A stretch of DNA of 8,887 bases from JALYNX01 sp964608055 (GCA_964608055.1 CAZSMJ010000079.1:1-8887), one strand, 5' to 3'. Numbered from the stretch's first letter, positions 1 to 5,711 are shown. The notes: generated by a model not told the origin, from the sequence alone. A program made the numbers and translations.

Positions 1-741
1 GGAGTGAGAGCGAGCCTCTGCAGCCTTCGACATGTGAACCGGCTCTGGCTCCTCAGCAGGAACCACCACCAGTTCGGTCTCCGACGGGCTGGACCCGGGA
101 ACCTGCTCGAGCCAATTGGGGGGGGTGGTGCCCGGCGCCACGTCCTCGGCGAGGCGGTCGAGCCAATTCGACTCACCGTCCTCTGCCACCAGGGCCTCGG
201 CCATGCCGAGACGATGGAGCGTGTGGAAGATGCGAACGGCAGTTCCCCGGCCGAACTTCACTTCGAGATGATTGAAGGTGAACGGCTGGACCAGGGTGAC
301 CAGGGCATGCCAGTCCGCCGGCTCGATGGTTATCGGGCCGTCGATCTCGTGAATGAGTCGGACGCCCGTGGCTTCGAAGAGACCAGCGTCCACGACTTCG
401 CCTTCCAAAGACCTCAGGGCCTCGACGTCGAACAGGATTTCCTCAACGGTCCAGCCCTTGATCTCCGGGCCGTCGGCCGGTCCGACCGAGAATGTGCCGG
501 TTTCGATGCCCGAAAGGACGTACAGGATGTCGGCGATGCCGCTGCGATCGGCTCCGAGATAACTCCCCTTGGCCCCGATCAGCTCCGCGCCGGTGACTCT
601 GCCCTCAGCGAAGAAGACCCGCGCCTGCTTCTCCCCGTCGATGTCGAGGGAACCCGTCTTCTTCGTGACCTGCATGATCTGGAGGAGGTCGTTGACACTC
701 CAATCAGCGAGTTGGCCCGAAAGCTGCATCTGTGATTCCAT
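1..741 (-). CDS. DUF4388 (PATAN-like) domain protein, C-terminus beyond window
   Basis: The reverse-strand frame is open from the ATG at 741 to the window edge (247 codons, no stop), so the C-terminus is missing. The N-terminus MESQMQLSGQLADWSVNDLL, followed by LQIMQVTKKTGSLDI, FFAEGRVTGAEL and IADILYVLSGIETGTFSV, is the pattern of DUF4388, a domain of bacterial regulatory and gliding or two-component-associated proteins (residues about 5-105). Residues about 105-187 (VDAGLFEATGV, FNHLEVKFGRGTAVRIFHTL, HRLGMAEALV) look like a small alpha/beta or winged-helix-like region. After that comes an acidic, Pro-rich tail with two NWL(D/E) motifs 17 residues apart (192-195 and 209-212). The start has a possible ribosome-binding stretch (AGGGACAGGA) about 8 nt upstream. 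The gene lies 60 nt downstream of the HhH-GPD gene on the same strand. The molecular role is unknown; a regulatory scaffold role is inferred from the family only. Confidence 0.82.
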   Translation of the reverse strand, partial: MESQMQLSGQLADWSVNDLLQIMQVTKKTGSLDIDGEKQARVFFAEGRVTGAELIGAKGSYLGADRSGIADILYVLSGIETGTFSVGPADGPEIKGWTVEEILFDVEALRSLEGEVVDAGLFEATGVRLIHEIDGPITIEPADWHALVTLVQPFTFNHLEVKFGRGTAVRIFHTLHRLGMAEALVAEDGESNWLDRLAEDVAPGTTPPNWLEQVPGSSPSETELVVVPAEEPEPVHMSKAAEARSHS

Positions 742-801
742 GGATGGGTTCCTGTCCCTTCGGGTGACTATCGGCATCCAAATATGGAGGGTTGAGCCAG
801 T

Positions 802-1362
802 TCATCCCTCTTTTCGAGCCTTCATAGCCCTTTTTTGCTCCCGCAGAGTGGCGACGTCTTCGAAGCTGGCCACATCGGCGATGCTCGGCCAATCCGCCGC
901 TTTCTCCTCCCATCCATTCGGTCCAACCCCGAGCCGTTTCCCCAGCACGCCGACGAAGATCCGGGATTTGGCGACCCCGAACCCGGGAAGGGCCTGGAGA
1001 CGTCTCAGCAGTTCCGCCCCGTCCGCCGCCGTCTCCCACAGGTTCTCGGCGCGTGCTCCGTAGTCGGAAACGATGACCCGGCACAGCTCCTGGGTCCGGC
1101 CCGCCATCGACCCCGGATAACGGTGGATCGCCGGTGGGCCCTTGAAGACGCTCTCCAACTCCTCGGGATCCCATTCGGCGATCCGTCTCGAGTCGAGATC
1201 CTCCCCGAGACGGTCCTTCAAGAGCTGGGGCCCGTAAAAGGCACGCTCCATGGGGAACTGTTGGTCGAGGAGCATGCCGATCAGGAGGGCAAGACCGTCG
1301 GTCGCGAGAAGGCGGTTGGCTTCGTCGGACTCGGTGAACGGGAGACTGTCTGGTCGGTCCAT
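802..1362 (-). CDS. HhH-GPD family DNA-repair-like protein (TIGR03252 type)
   Basis: This 186-residue protein matches the actinobacterial uncharacterised HhH-GPD family in length and motifs. LPFTESDEANRLLATDGLAL and LLIGMLLDQQFPMERAFYGP (residues 7-45) are family signatures, and LPGFGVAKSRIF (125-136) is the helix-hairpin-helix DNA-binding motif. Superfamily members are base-excision glycosylases of the endonuclease III/AlkA type. In them an Asp follows the hairpin by roughly 15-20 residues. Here that stretch reads GVGPNGWEEK with no obvious equivalent, so glycosylase activity is uncertain. The Lys-rich C-terminus (REQKRAMKARKEG) could contact DNA. The ATG at 1362 has no good Shine-Dalgarno sequence. 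An in-frame stop lies only seven codons upstream (1381-1383), which fixes the N-terminus. The role (DNA repair or damage response) is inferred from the fold. Confidence 0.85.
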   Translation of the reverse strand: MDRPDSLPFTESDEANRLLATDGLALLIGMLLDQQFPMERAFYGPQLLKDRLGEDLDSRRIAEWDPEELESVFKGPPAIHRYPGSMAGRTQELCRVIVSDYGARAENLWETAADGAELLRRLQALPGFGVAKSRIFVGVLGKRLGVGPNGWEEKAADWPSIADVASFEDVATLREQKRAMKARKEG

Positions 1363-1380
1363 GGGACCGAACCGTAGTTC

Positions 1381-1479
1381 TCAGAACAGGACGCGAATCA
1401 GGACGTAGAGGACCAGCAAACCGGCTGGGGCGAATGCGGCAATGGAGGTCGGTTGTCTGTTCTGCCCGTTCATGCTCAT
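1381..1479 (-). CDS. Possible 32-residue single-pass membrane peptide
   Basis: A short reverse-strand frame runs from the ATG at 1479 to the TGA at 1381. It encodes a peptide with a polar N-terminus (MSMNGQNRQPT) and one hydrophobic stretch (IAAFAPAGLLVLYVLIRVLF) long enough to span a membrane, ending right after the segment. It sits 18 nt upstream of the HhH-GPD start, on the same strand and in the same frame, so the two could be co-transcribed. A second ATG lies two codons downstream (1473). No Shine-Dalgarno sequence is visible. The polar-then-hydrophobic layout argues for a real small protein, but a frame this short can occur by chance and I recognise no family. It may otherwise be just the 5' leader of the HhH-GPD gene. 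Confidence 0.4.
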   Translation of the reverse strand: MSMNGQNRQPTSIAAFAPAGLLVLYVLIRVLF

Positions 1480-1575
1480 GTTTGACGTCACCGTATGGTG
1501 AAAAGGTTTCAAGGTATATGGGGGTTCTCCCCCATTGGTCCCCGTCAAGTTCGGCAAGAATGCGAACAGACTGAA
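1480..1575. promoter_or_regulatory. Divergent intergenic region with hairpin and palindromes
   Basis: These 96 bases separate the minus-strand genes from the thiolase operon, so they should hold the operon promoter. Three symmetric elements are visible. TGACGTCA (1483-1490) is an 8-bp palindrome. TCACC-GTAT-GGTGA (1488-1501) is a 5-bp inverted repeat. ATGGGGG-TTCT-CCCCCAT (1518-1535) is a perfect 7-bp hairpin. The AT-rich TATATG at 1515-1520 is the best -10-like string, but no well-placed -35 pairs with it, so I do not assign a promoter. The palindromes could be operators for a TetR- or GntR-like repressor, or the hairpin could act in the leader RNA. These roles are inference. Confidence 0.45.
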
Positions 1576-2787
1576 ATGAAAGACGACATTTACATAGTCG
1601 ACGGGTGTCGAACCCCAATGGGCAAGCTCGGCGGCCAGCTCTCCCATGTCCGGCCTGACGATCTGGCCGCTCATGCCATCAACCGTCTCCTGGCCCGCAA
1701 CTCCGACGTCGACCCGATGGCCATCGAGGACATCCAGTGGGGCGCCGCCAATCAAGCCGGTGAGGACAATCGCAACGTCGCACGCATGGCCGGGCTGCTC
1801 GCCGGGCTTCCGATCGAGATCCCGGGAGCCACCGTGAACCGGCTCTGCGGCTCTGGGATGCAGGCGGTGGTGTCTGCGGCCCACGCCCTTCGCGGTGGTT
1901 GGGGGGACCTGATGATCGCCGGGGGATCCGAATCGATGAGCAGGGCGCCATACGTGGTCACCAAGAGCGACCGGGCGTTCCCGACCGGATTCCCCGACGC
2001 CGCCGACACCGTGATCGGATGGCGATTGGTGAATCCGAAGATGACCGAGCTGTATCCGCCGATCACCCTGGGAATGACCGCCGAGATGGTGGCGGAGAAG
2101 TACGACATCTCACGTGAGGACCAAGATGGCTTCGCCCTTCGCAGTCACCAGCTCGCCCTGGAAGCAGTTTCGGCCGGGCGGTTCGATCAAGAGATCGAGC
2201 CCATGGAAGCCCCCACCGACCACCGACGCCGGGAGACCAAGACGGTGACCCAGGACGAGGGCCCCCGGGCCGATACCTCGTTGGCGCGGCTGGCAGACCT
2301 GCCCCCGGTTTTCAAAGAGGAAGGCACCGTCACTGCAGGAAACTCGTCACCGATGAACGACGGCGCGGCTGCCCTCCTTCTGGCGACTGACGCGGGTCTG
2401 GAAGGCAACGGTCTTCAGCCTTTGGCTCGGGTCGTGGCCTCTGCCGCCGTCGGGGTTCACCCCGACCTCATGGGGATCGGCCCGGTGCCCGCATCGGAAA
2501 AGGCTCTGAGCCGTGCTGGGATCGAGGTCGACGACCTCGATCTGGTCGAGGTCAACGAGGCTTTCGCCTCTCAGGCAGTCGCCAGTCTTCGTTTGCTCGG
2601 GCTCGACGAGGGCCAAGTGAACGTGAATGGGGGCGCCATCGCCATCGGCCACCCACTCGGGGCATCGGGGGCGAGGATTCTGGTCACACTGGTCCACGAG
2701 CTGGCCCGTCGCCAGGGCCGGTACGGGCTCGCCACAATGTGCATCGGGGTGGGACAAGGGATCGCCGTGGTCGTCGAGCGTGTCTGA
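1576..2787 (+). CDS. Thiolase (acetyl-CoA C-acyltransferase, degradative type)
   Basis: A 403-residue thiolase of typical length. It would cleave a 3-oxoacyl-CoA with free CoA, or condense acyl-CoAs in reverse, in the cytoplasm. The nucleophilic Cys is C91 in VNRLCGSGMQ. The other catalytic residues are N327 in VNEAFASQ, H359 in NGGAIAIGHPLGASG and C389 in TMCIGVGQG. GNSSPMNDGAAALLL is a further family motif. The stretch ANQAGEDNRNVARMAGLLAG is like the 3-oxoadipyl-CoA thiolases PcaF/PaaJ, so a dicarboxyl or aromatic-derived substrate is possible but not shown. I chose the ATG at 1576 because MKDDIYIVDGCRTPMGK matches the family N-terminus. The upstream ATG at 1495 would add 27 atypical residues and read through the 1518-1535 hairpin. 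No clear Shine-Dalgarno sequence. It is the first gene of a four-gene operon, and its end overlaps the CoA-transferase start by 8 nt. Confidence 0.95.
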   Translation: MKDDIYIVDGCRTPMGKLGGQLSHVRPDDLAAHAINRLLARNSDVDPMAIEDIQWGAANQAGEDNRNVARMAGLLAGLPIEIPGATVNRLCGSGMQAVVSAAHALRGGWGDLMIAGGSESMSRAPYVVTKSDRAFPTGFPDAADTVIGWRLVNPKMTELYPPITLGMTAEMVAEKYDISREDQDGFALRSHQLALEAVSAGRFDQEIEPMEAPTDHRRRETKTVTQDEGPRADTSLARLADLPPVFKEEGTVTAGNSSPMNDGAAALLLATDAGLEGNGLQPLARVVASAAVGVHPDLMGIGPVPASEKALSRAGIEVDDLDLVEVNEAFASQAVASLRLLGLDEGQVNVNGGAIAIGHPLGASGARILVTLVHELARRQGRYGLATMCIGVGQGIAVVVERV

Positions 2788-3961
2788 GGGACCACTCCGC
2801 GGCACCCTCGTCGTCGAGTTCGGCAATCTGATTGCGGCTCCCTATGCAGCAATGCTCCTCGGCGATCTCGGGGCGCGCGTGATCAAGGTCGAGCCTCCCG
2901 ACGGCGACCTGGGGCGTCGTTTCGGGCCGTTTCAGAACGGGGAGTCGGTCTTCTTCATGGCGGTGAACCGGGGCAAAGAGTCCCTAGCCCTCGACACCAA
3001 GGATTGGGTCGCGAAGCGAGTGCTCGACAATCTGGTGAAGAAGGCCGACGTGGTCATCAGCAATCTGCGTCTCGGCGCGATGGAGCGTCTCGGGTTGGGT
3101 GAGATCAGGGCCCGTGACCTGAATCCGAAACTCATCTATGCGGTGATCTCAGCCTTTGGGCCCGATGGCCCCTATGCGAGGAGGGCGGGAATCGACGTCG
3201 TCTTCCAGGGTGAGTCGGGGATGATCTCGATCACCGGTGATCCCAAAGACGGCCCACACAAGACCGCCACCTCGATCGGCGACTATCTGGCGGGCACCAA
3301 TCTGGCGCTGGCGGTATCCGCGGCCCTCGCCGGGAAAAGGTCGAAAGGCTGTCGGATCGACGTCTCGTTGCGAGACGGGGTGATGGCCGTCCAATCCGGT
3401 TGGAACGCCCTCGCCTTCGCCACGGGCGAGCAACCAACTCGGACCGGGACCGCCAGCCCGTTCATCGCGCCCAACCAGGTGTTCGAAGCGTCCGACGCCC
3501 CCTTTACCCTGGCAATCGTCTCCGAACGACATTTCGAGTTGCTCGCCGATGCCCTCGAGCGGCCCGATCTGGCCAAGGACTATCCGACCAACGAGGCGCG
3601 GATGGTCAATCGCATCCAATTGGCCCGCAAGTTGGGCAACGTGTTCAAGACTGAAAGCGCGGAGTATTGGATCGACCTGCTCGAGCAGGTGGGCCTCCCC
3701 GCTGGACGGGTGCTCACTCTGGCCGAAGCCTTCGATGACCCCCAGGCGCGCCACAACGAGATGCTGGTCGAGCTCGAGCATCCGGTCGCGGGCGGCATCA
3801 GGGTGACCGGGTCACCGATACGAGTCGACGGCGCGCCAGCCAGGGCCGACCTCTCACCCGCCACCCTCGGTCAGCACACAATGCCGATTCTTCGCGAGCT
3901 AGGTGTCGACGACGGCACCATCGAGCAAATGGTTGAGGCCGGGACCGCCGTCGTATCGTGA
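2780..3961 (+). CDS. Family III (CaiB/BaiF) CoA-transferase
   Basis: A 393-residue class III CoA-transferase, which moves CoA from one acyl-CoA to a free carboxylic acid through an aspartyl-CoA thioester. The N-terminal GTLVVEFGNLIAAPYAAMLL and GDLGARVIKVEPPDGD are the CoA-binding Rossmann motifs. D168 in ATSIGDYLAG aligns with the catalytic Asp of formyl-CoA transferase. GCRIDVSLRDGVMAVQS and the C-terminal SPIRVDGAPARADLSPATLG are also typical. I chose the GTG at 2780 because the family begins a few residues before that first motif and because it overlaps the thiolase stop (2785-2787), as expected for translational coupling. A longer in-frame reading from 2627 is only the shadow of the thiolase 3' end. 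The natural acid cannot be predicted. As the only activating enzyme in the operon, it probably introduces or recycles the pathway's CoA ester. Confidence 0.93.
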   Translation: MSEGPLRGTLVVEFGNLIAAPYAAMLLGDLGARVIKVEPPDGDLGRRFGPFQNGESVFFMAVNRGKESLALDTKDWVAKRVLDNLVKKADVVISNLRLGAMERLGLGEIRARDLNPKLIYAVISAFGPDGPYARRAGIDVVFQGESGMISITGDPKDGPHKTATSIGDYLAGTNLALAVSAALAGKRSKGCRIDVSLRDGVMAVQSGWNALAFATGEQPTRTGTASPFIAPNQVFEASDAPFTLAIVSERHFELLADALERPDLAKDYPTNEARMVNRIQLARKLGNVFKTESAEYWIDLLEQVGLPAGRVLTLAEAFDDPQARHNEMLVELEHPVAGGIRVTGSPIRVDGAPARADLSPATLGQHTMPILRELGVDDGTIEQMVEAGTAVVS

Positions 3962-3965
3962 GCCG

Positions 3966-4334
3966 GTGATCCACTGGGCACCTGAGGTGAGTGACGACTG
4001 GGGCGAAGTGCTCGCCGCTCTCACCCGCGCCTTCGAGGCAAGCCGCGCCGCCGCCCAGTCGGGAGATTCAATCGTCTACGTGGTGCACAACGATGACCTC
4101 CTGGGACGACGCGGTGCGGGAAAGGCAATGCTCGCCACCGGCCTGCTCTCTGCGGCGCGTACCGCCGCGGTGGAGGGAATCAGGGAGGGATGGACAGTCA
4201 ACGTCCTCGCCTTCTCGGCCGGCACCGATCCCGAGACAGTCATGGATTGGGCCACCCATCTCGTGCAATCGTCCGATGTCACTGGTGAGGTCTTGCGGAT
4301 CGGCTCAGATCACATCGGAAAGGCGCTCCCATGA
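3966..4334 (+). CDS. Half-length, catalytically dead SDR homologue
   Basis: A 122-residue protein that aligns with the C-terminal half of the SDR encoded next. SDDWGEVLAALTRAFEASRA matches SDEDFRSVLEVNLGAAYRLA, and GDSIVYVV matches GASIVNIS. GKAMLATGLLSAARTAAVEG matches SKGGVVGLTRALALTLAP, WTVNVLAFSAG matches IRVNAVAPG, and DVTGEVLRIG matches YITGEVIVVG. It therefore keeps the helices that build SDR dimers and the last beta-strand. It lacks the TGxxxGIG nucleotide-binding half, the catalytic Ser (V/H at that place) and the catalytic Tyr (R49). The partner Lys is retained as K53. The start is uncertain: GTG 3966 (4 nt after the CoA-transferase stop) or GTG 3987, seven codons later; neither has a strong Shine-Dalgarno sequence. 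The stop overlaps the next ATG as ATGA. I infer a non-catalytic partner of the SDR. The gene before it is intact, so this is not a frameshifted fragment of a visible full-length gene. Confidence 0.75.
   Translation: MIHWAPEVSDDWGEVLAALTRAFEASRAAAQSGDSIVYVVHNDDLLGRRGAGKAMLATGLLSAARTAAVEGIREGWTVNVLAFSAGTDPETVMDWATHLVQSSDVTGEVLRIGSDHIGKALP
4317..4323 (+). promoter_or_regulatory. Ribosome binding site of the SDR gene
   Basis: GGAAAGG lies 7 nt before the ATG at 4331, inside the end of the half-SDR gene. It is the clearest Shine-Dalgarno sequence in the operon and confirms the start that overlaps the upstream TGA as ATGA. Translation may therefore start both by coupling and independently, which could give more SDR than half-SDR. 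Confidence 0.7.
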
Positions 4335-5029
4335 ACGGAGTGGTCGTGGTCACCGGAGCCGCCCGTGGCATCGGCCGAACCATCGCGGAGAAGATGGCCA
4401 CGACCGGGCCGCTGACGGTGATCGGTGTCGATCTGGCCCCCGAGCTGGCCTTGTCTGAACAGATCACCGCAGTCCAAGTCGATCTGACCTCGCCCGAAGG
4501 GCCGGAGACGGTGCGCCAGGCAGTCGAAATCTCTGGTCTCCCTTTGATCGGGTTGGTGAACAACGCCGGGATCACCAAGGACTCCCGGCTGGTCAACATG
4601 AGCGATGAGGACTTCCGCTCGGTCCTCGAGGTGAACCTGGGCGCTGCCTACCGGCTCGCAACCGTCCTGGCCCCATTGATGAGCGACGGAGCGTCGATCG
4701 TCAACATCTCCTCCCGTGCCTATCTGGGGAACTTCGGCCAGTACAACTATTCGATGTCCAAGGGCGGGGTGGTCGGGCTCACCCGGGCGTTGGCTCTCAC
4801 CCTGGCTCCGGCGATCCGGGTCAACGCGGTGGCCCCCGGTTTGATCTCCTCGGAGATGAGCATGGCCATCCCCGAAGATGTGCGAGATCGGATGGTGTCG
4901 GCCATCCCTCTGCAACGCATGGGAACCCCGGACGAGGTGGCCAACCTGGTGTGGTTCCTCCTCACCCCGCTCTCCAGCTACATCACCGGCGAGGTGATCG
5001 TGGTAGGGGGCGGAAGGAGCCTGTCTTAG
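4331..5029 (+). CDS. Short-chain dehydrogenase/reductase (3-oxoacyl-CoA/ACP reductase type)
   Basis: A complete classical SDR of 232 residues, FabG-like. Nucleotide binding: TGAARGIG at 8-15, NNAG at 77-80, and acidic D34 after the second strand (VIGVDLA), which usually favours NAD(H) over NADP(H). The catalytic tetrad is intact: N102 (EVNLG), S127 (NISS), Y140 and K144 (NYSMSKGG). IRVNAVAPG and the C-terminal YITGEVIVVGGGRSLS are standard. It probably interconverts a 3-hydroxyacyl-CoA and a 3-oxoacyl-CoA, feeding the thiolase at the head of the operon. The substrate loop (about 171-200) gives no clue to the acyl group. It is the last gene of the operon, followed by tandem hairpins. An acetoacetyl-CoA reductase role (PhaB-like) is an alternative, though no PHA synthase is seen and D34 argues for NAD. 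Confidence 0.94.
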   Translation: MNGVVVVTGAARGIGRTIAEKMATTGPLTVIGVDLAPELALSEQITAVQVDLTSPEGPETVRQAVEISGLPLIGLVNNAGITKDSRLVNMSDEDFRSVLEVNLGAAYRLATVLAPLMSDGASIVNISSRAYLGNFGQYNYSMSKGGVVGLTRALALTLAPAIRVNAVAPGLISSEMSMAIPEDVRDRMVSAIPLQRMGTPDEVANLVWFLLTPLSSYITGEVIVVGGGRSLS

Positions 5030-5038
5030 GGACCCCCT

Positions 5039-5081
5039 CCCGACCCTTCGGTCGGGCGGTCCCCCCGCTTCGCAGGGGGAC
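5039..5081. terminator. Tandem hairpins between convergent genes
   Basis: Ten bases after the SDR stop are two perfect 7-bp stems. CCCGACC (5039-5045) pairs with GGTCGGG (5050-5056) across a CTTC loop. GTCCCCC (5059-5065) pairs with GGGGGAC (5075-5081) across a 9-nt loop containing GC-TTC-GC. No T-run follows on either strand, so these are not classic intrinsic terminators. Their position between two converging genes suggests a bidirectional stop or transcript-end stabiliser. Alternatively, they may be a copy of a dispersed palindromic (REP-like) element. The rest of the 5030-5219 gap shows no gene. Confidence 0.6.
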
Positions 5082-5192
5082 AACGTCTTGTCCACCAGCG
5101 CCTCACGCGGCGGAAGCTCCGGCCGACCGGCGTCTGTTTGCCCGAGGCTGCACTCACGCGAATCGATGAGACCCGAGGGACAACTGAGGGTT

Positions 5193-5212
5193 GGCCGAGG
5201 GCAAAGTCGGCC
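5193..5212 (-). terminator. Possible weak terminator hairpin after MaoC
   Basis: GGCCGA (5193-5198) and TCGGCC (5207-5212) form a 6-bp inverted repeat with an 8-base loop, starting 7 bases beyond the MaoC stop in its reading direction. No T-run follows on the minus strand. It may help end the MaoC transcript, but a six-base repeat in GC-rich DNA can be chance. Confidence 0.3.
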
Positions 5213-5219
5213 GCATATT

Positions 5220-5666
5220 TCAGTAGTAGTAGCGGCTCACCGTCTCGGCGACCATCGCCGGCTTCTCGCCGCCCTCGACCTCCATCGTTACCTGTCTGTT
5301 GACCTGGATCCCGCCCGGAACCTCAGAAACCGCAAGCAGGGCAACGCGGGCCCTGATCCGCGCCCCGACCGGGGCCGGGGCCGGGAACCGCACCTTCTCC
5401 AAGCCGTAATTGATCGCCATTTTGGGCTCGCCGACGTCGAGTTCCACCTGGCCTGAGAGGGGCACGGTCAGCGCCAACGTGAGAAACCCGTGGGCAATGG
5501 TCCCCCCGAACGGCCCCTGGGCCGCCTTCACCGGGTCGACGTGGATCCATTGATGGTCGCCCGTAGCCTCGGCAAAGGCATCGACACGGTCTTGGGTGAT
5601 CTCCATCCAATCGGTGACACCGATCTCCTCACCCTGCATCGAGGCGAGCCTGTCGACCACTTCCAT
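5220..5666 (-). CDS. MaoC-like hot-dog enoyl-CoA hydratase/dehydratase
   Basis: A 148-residue single hot-dog-fold protein of the MaoC/NodN hydratase type, which usually adds water to trans-2-enoyl-CoA to give the (R)-3-hydroxyacyl-CoA. ITQDRVDAFAEATGDHQWIH leads into the hydratase motif. D37 and H42 (GDHQWIHVD) occupy the catalytic Asp/His places, and GPFGGTIAHGFLTL (51-64) is the conserved oxyanion-turn region. The ATG at 5666 is chosen because EVVDRLASMQGEEIGVTDW matches the family lead-in. A frame open far upstream is only the shadow of the ferredoxin gene. The protein ends in three Tyr. It reads toward the SDR operon and diverges from the ferredoxin 45 bp away. A CAGAAT hexamer 7 nt before the ATG suggests leaderless expression. 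It may provide the hydration step before the SDR, which often shares R-specificity. Confidence 0.93.
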   Translation of the reverse strand: MEVVDRLASMQGEEIGVTDWMEITQDRVDAFAEATGDHQWIHVDPVKAAQGPFGGTIAHGFLTLALTVPLSGQVELDVGEPKMAINYGLEKVRFPAPAPVGARIRARVALLAVSEVPGGIQVNRQVTMEVEGGEKPAMVAETVSRYYY

Positions 5667-5673
5667 ACCGTGG

Positions 5674-5679
5674 ATTCTG
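5674..5679 (-). promoter_or_regulatory. Possible -10 element for leaderless MaoC
   Basis: On the minus strand CAGAAT (5679 to 5674) is followed by 7 nt and then the ATG at 5666. A transcript would therefore begin at or next to the start codon, as in leaderless genes common in actinobacteria. The -35 region (CTAGGC at 5702-5697) does not match consensus. No Shine-Dalgarno sequence precedes this start, which supports the idea. Confidence 0.4.
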
Positions 5680-5705
5680 ACACAAGCCCGCAGATCGCCT
5701 AGTTT
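5677..5705 (+). promoter_or_regulatory. Promoter for leaderless ferredoxin gene
   Basis: CTGACA (5677-5682, five of six bases of TTGACA), a 17-bp spacer and TAGTTT (5700-5705, the TANNNT form of actinobacterial -10 boxes) make a well-spaced sigma-70-type promoter. The -10 ends 6 nt before the ATG at 5712, which puts the predicted transcript start at the start codon itself. The element overlaps the possible MaoC -10 on the other strand, so the two polymerase sites should interfere. Confidence 0.55.
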
Positions 5706-5711
5706 GGTGGC

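Noticed and set aside
4..735. Plus-strand frame of 243 codons opposite the DUF4388 gene
   Set aside because: Its codons are exactly opposite those of the DUF4388 gene, which has recognisable family motifs. The plus-strand product has none.
1495..1575. Longer thiolase start at 1495
   Set aside because: The 27 added residues match nothing in thiolases and would place the 1518-1535 hairpin inside the coding region. The family N-terminus begins at 1576.
704..1618. Long reverse-strand frame (304 codons) across the HhH-GPD gene
   Set aside because: It overlaps the well-supported HhH-GPD gene in another frame. Its product is Arg/Pro/Gly-rich without any domain, which is typical of a GC-rich shadow frame.
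4104..4127. GRRGAGKA in the half-SDR as a Walker A ATP-binding loop
   Set aside because: It matches GxxxxGK but has Ala where Ser/Thr is required, no preceding P-loop strand pattern or Walker B, and aligns with the SDR YxxxK helix instead.
4310..5095. Reverse-strand frame of 261 codons opposite the SDR
   Set aside because: It is His/Gly/Asp-rich without a fold and directly antisense to a complete SDR with all catalytic motifs.
1576..5666. A PHA (polyhydroxyalkanoate) precursor cluster: thiolase, SDR and MaoC as PhaA/PhaB/PhaJ
   Set aside because: There is no PHA synthase or phasin, the CoA-transferase does not fit, and D34 of the SDR suggests NAD(H), whereas PhaB usually uses NADPH. It remains a weak alternative.
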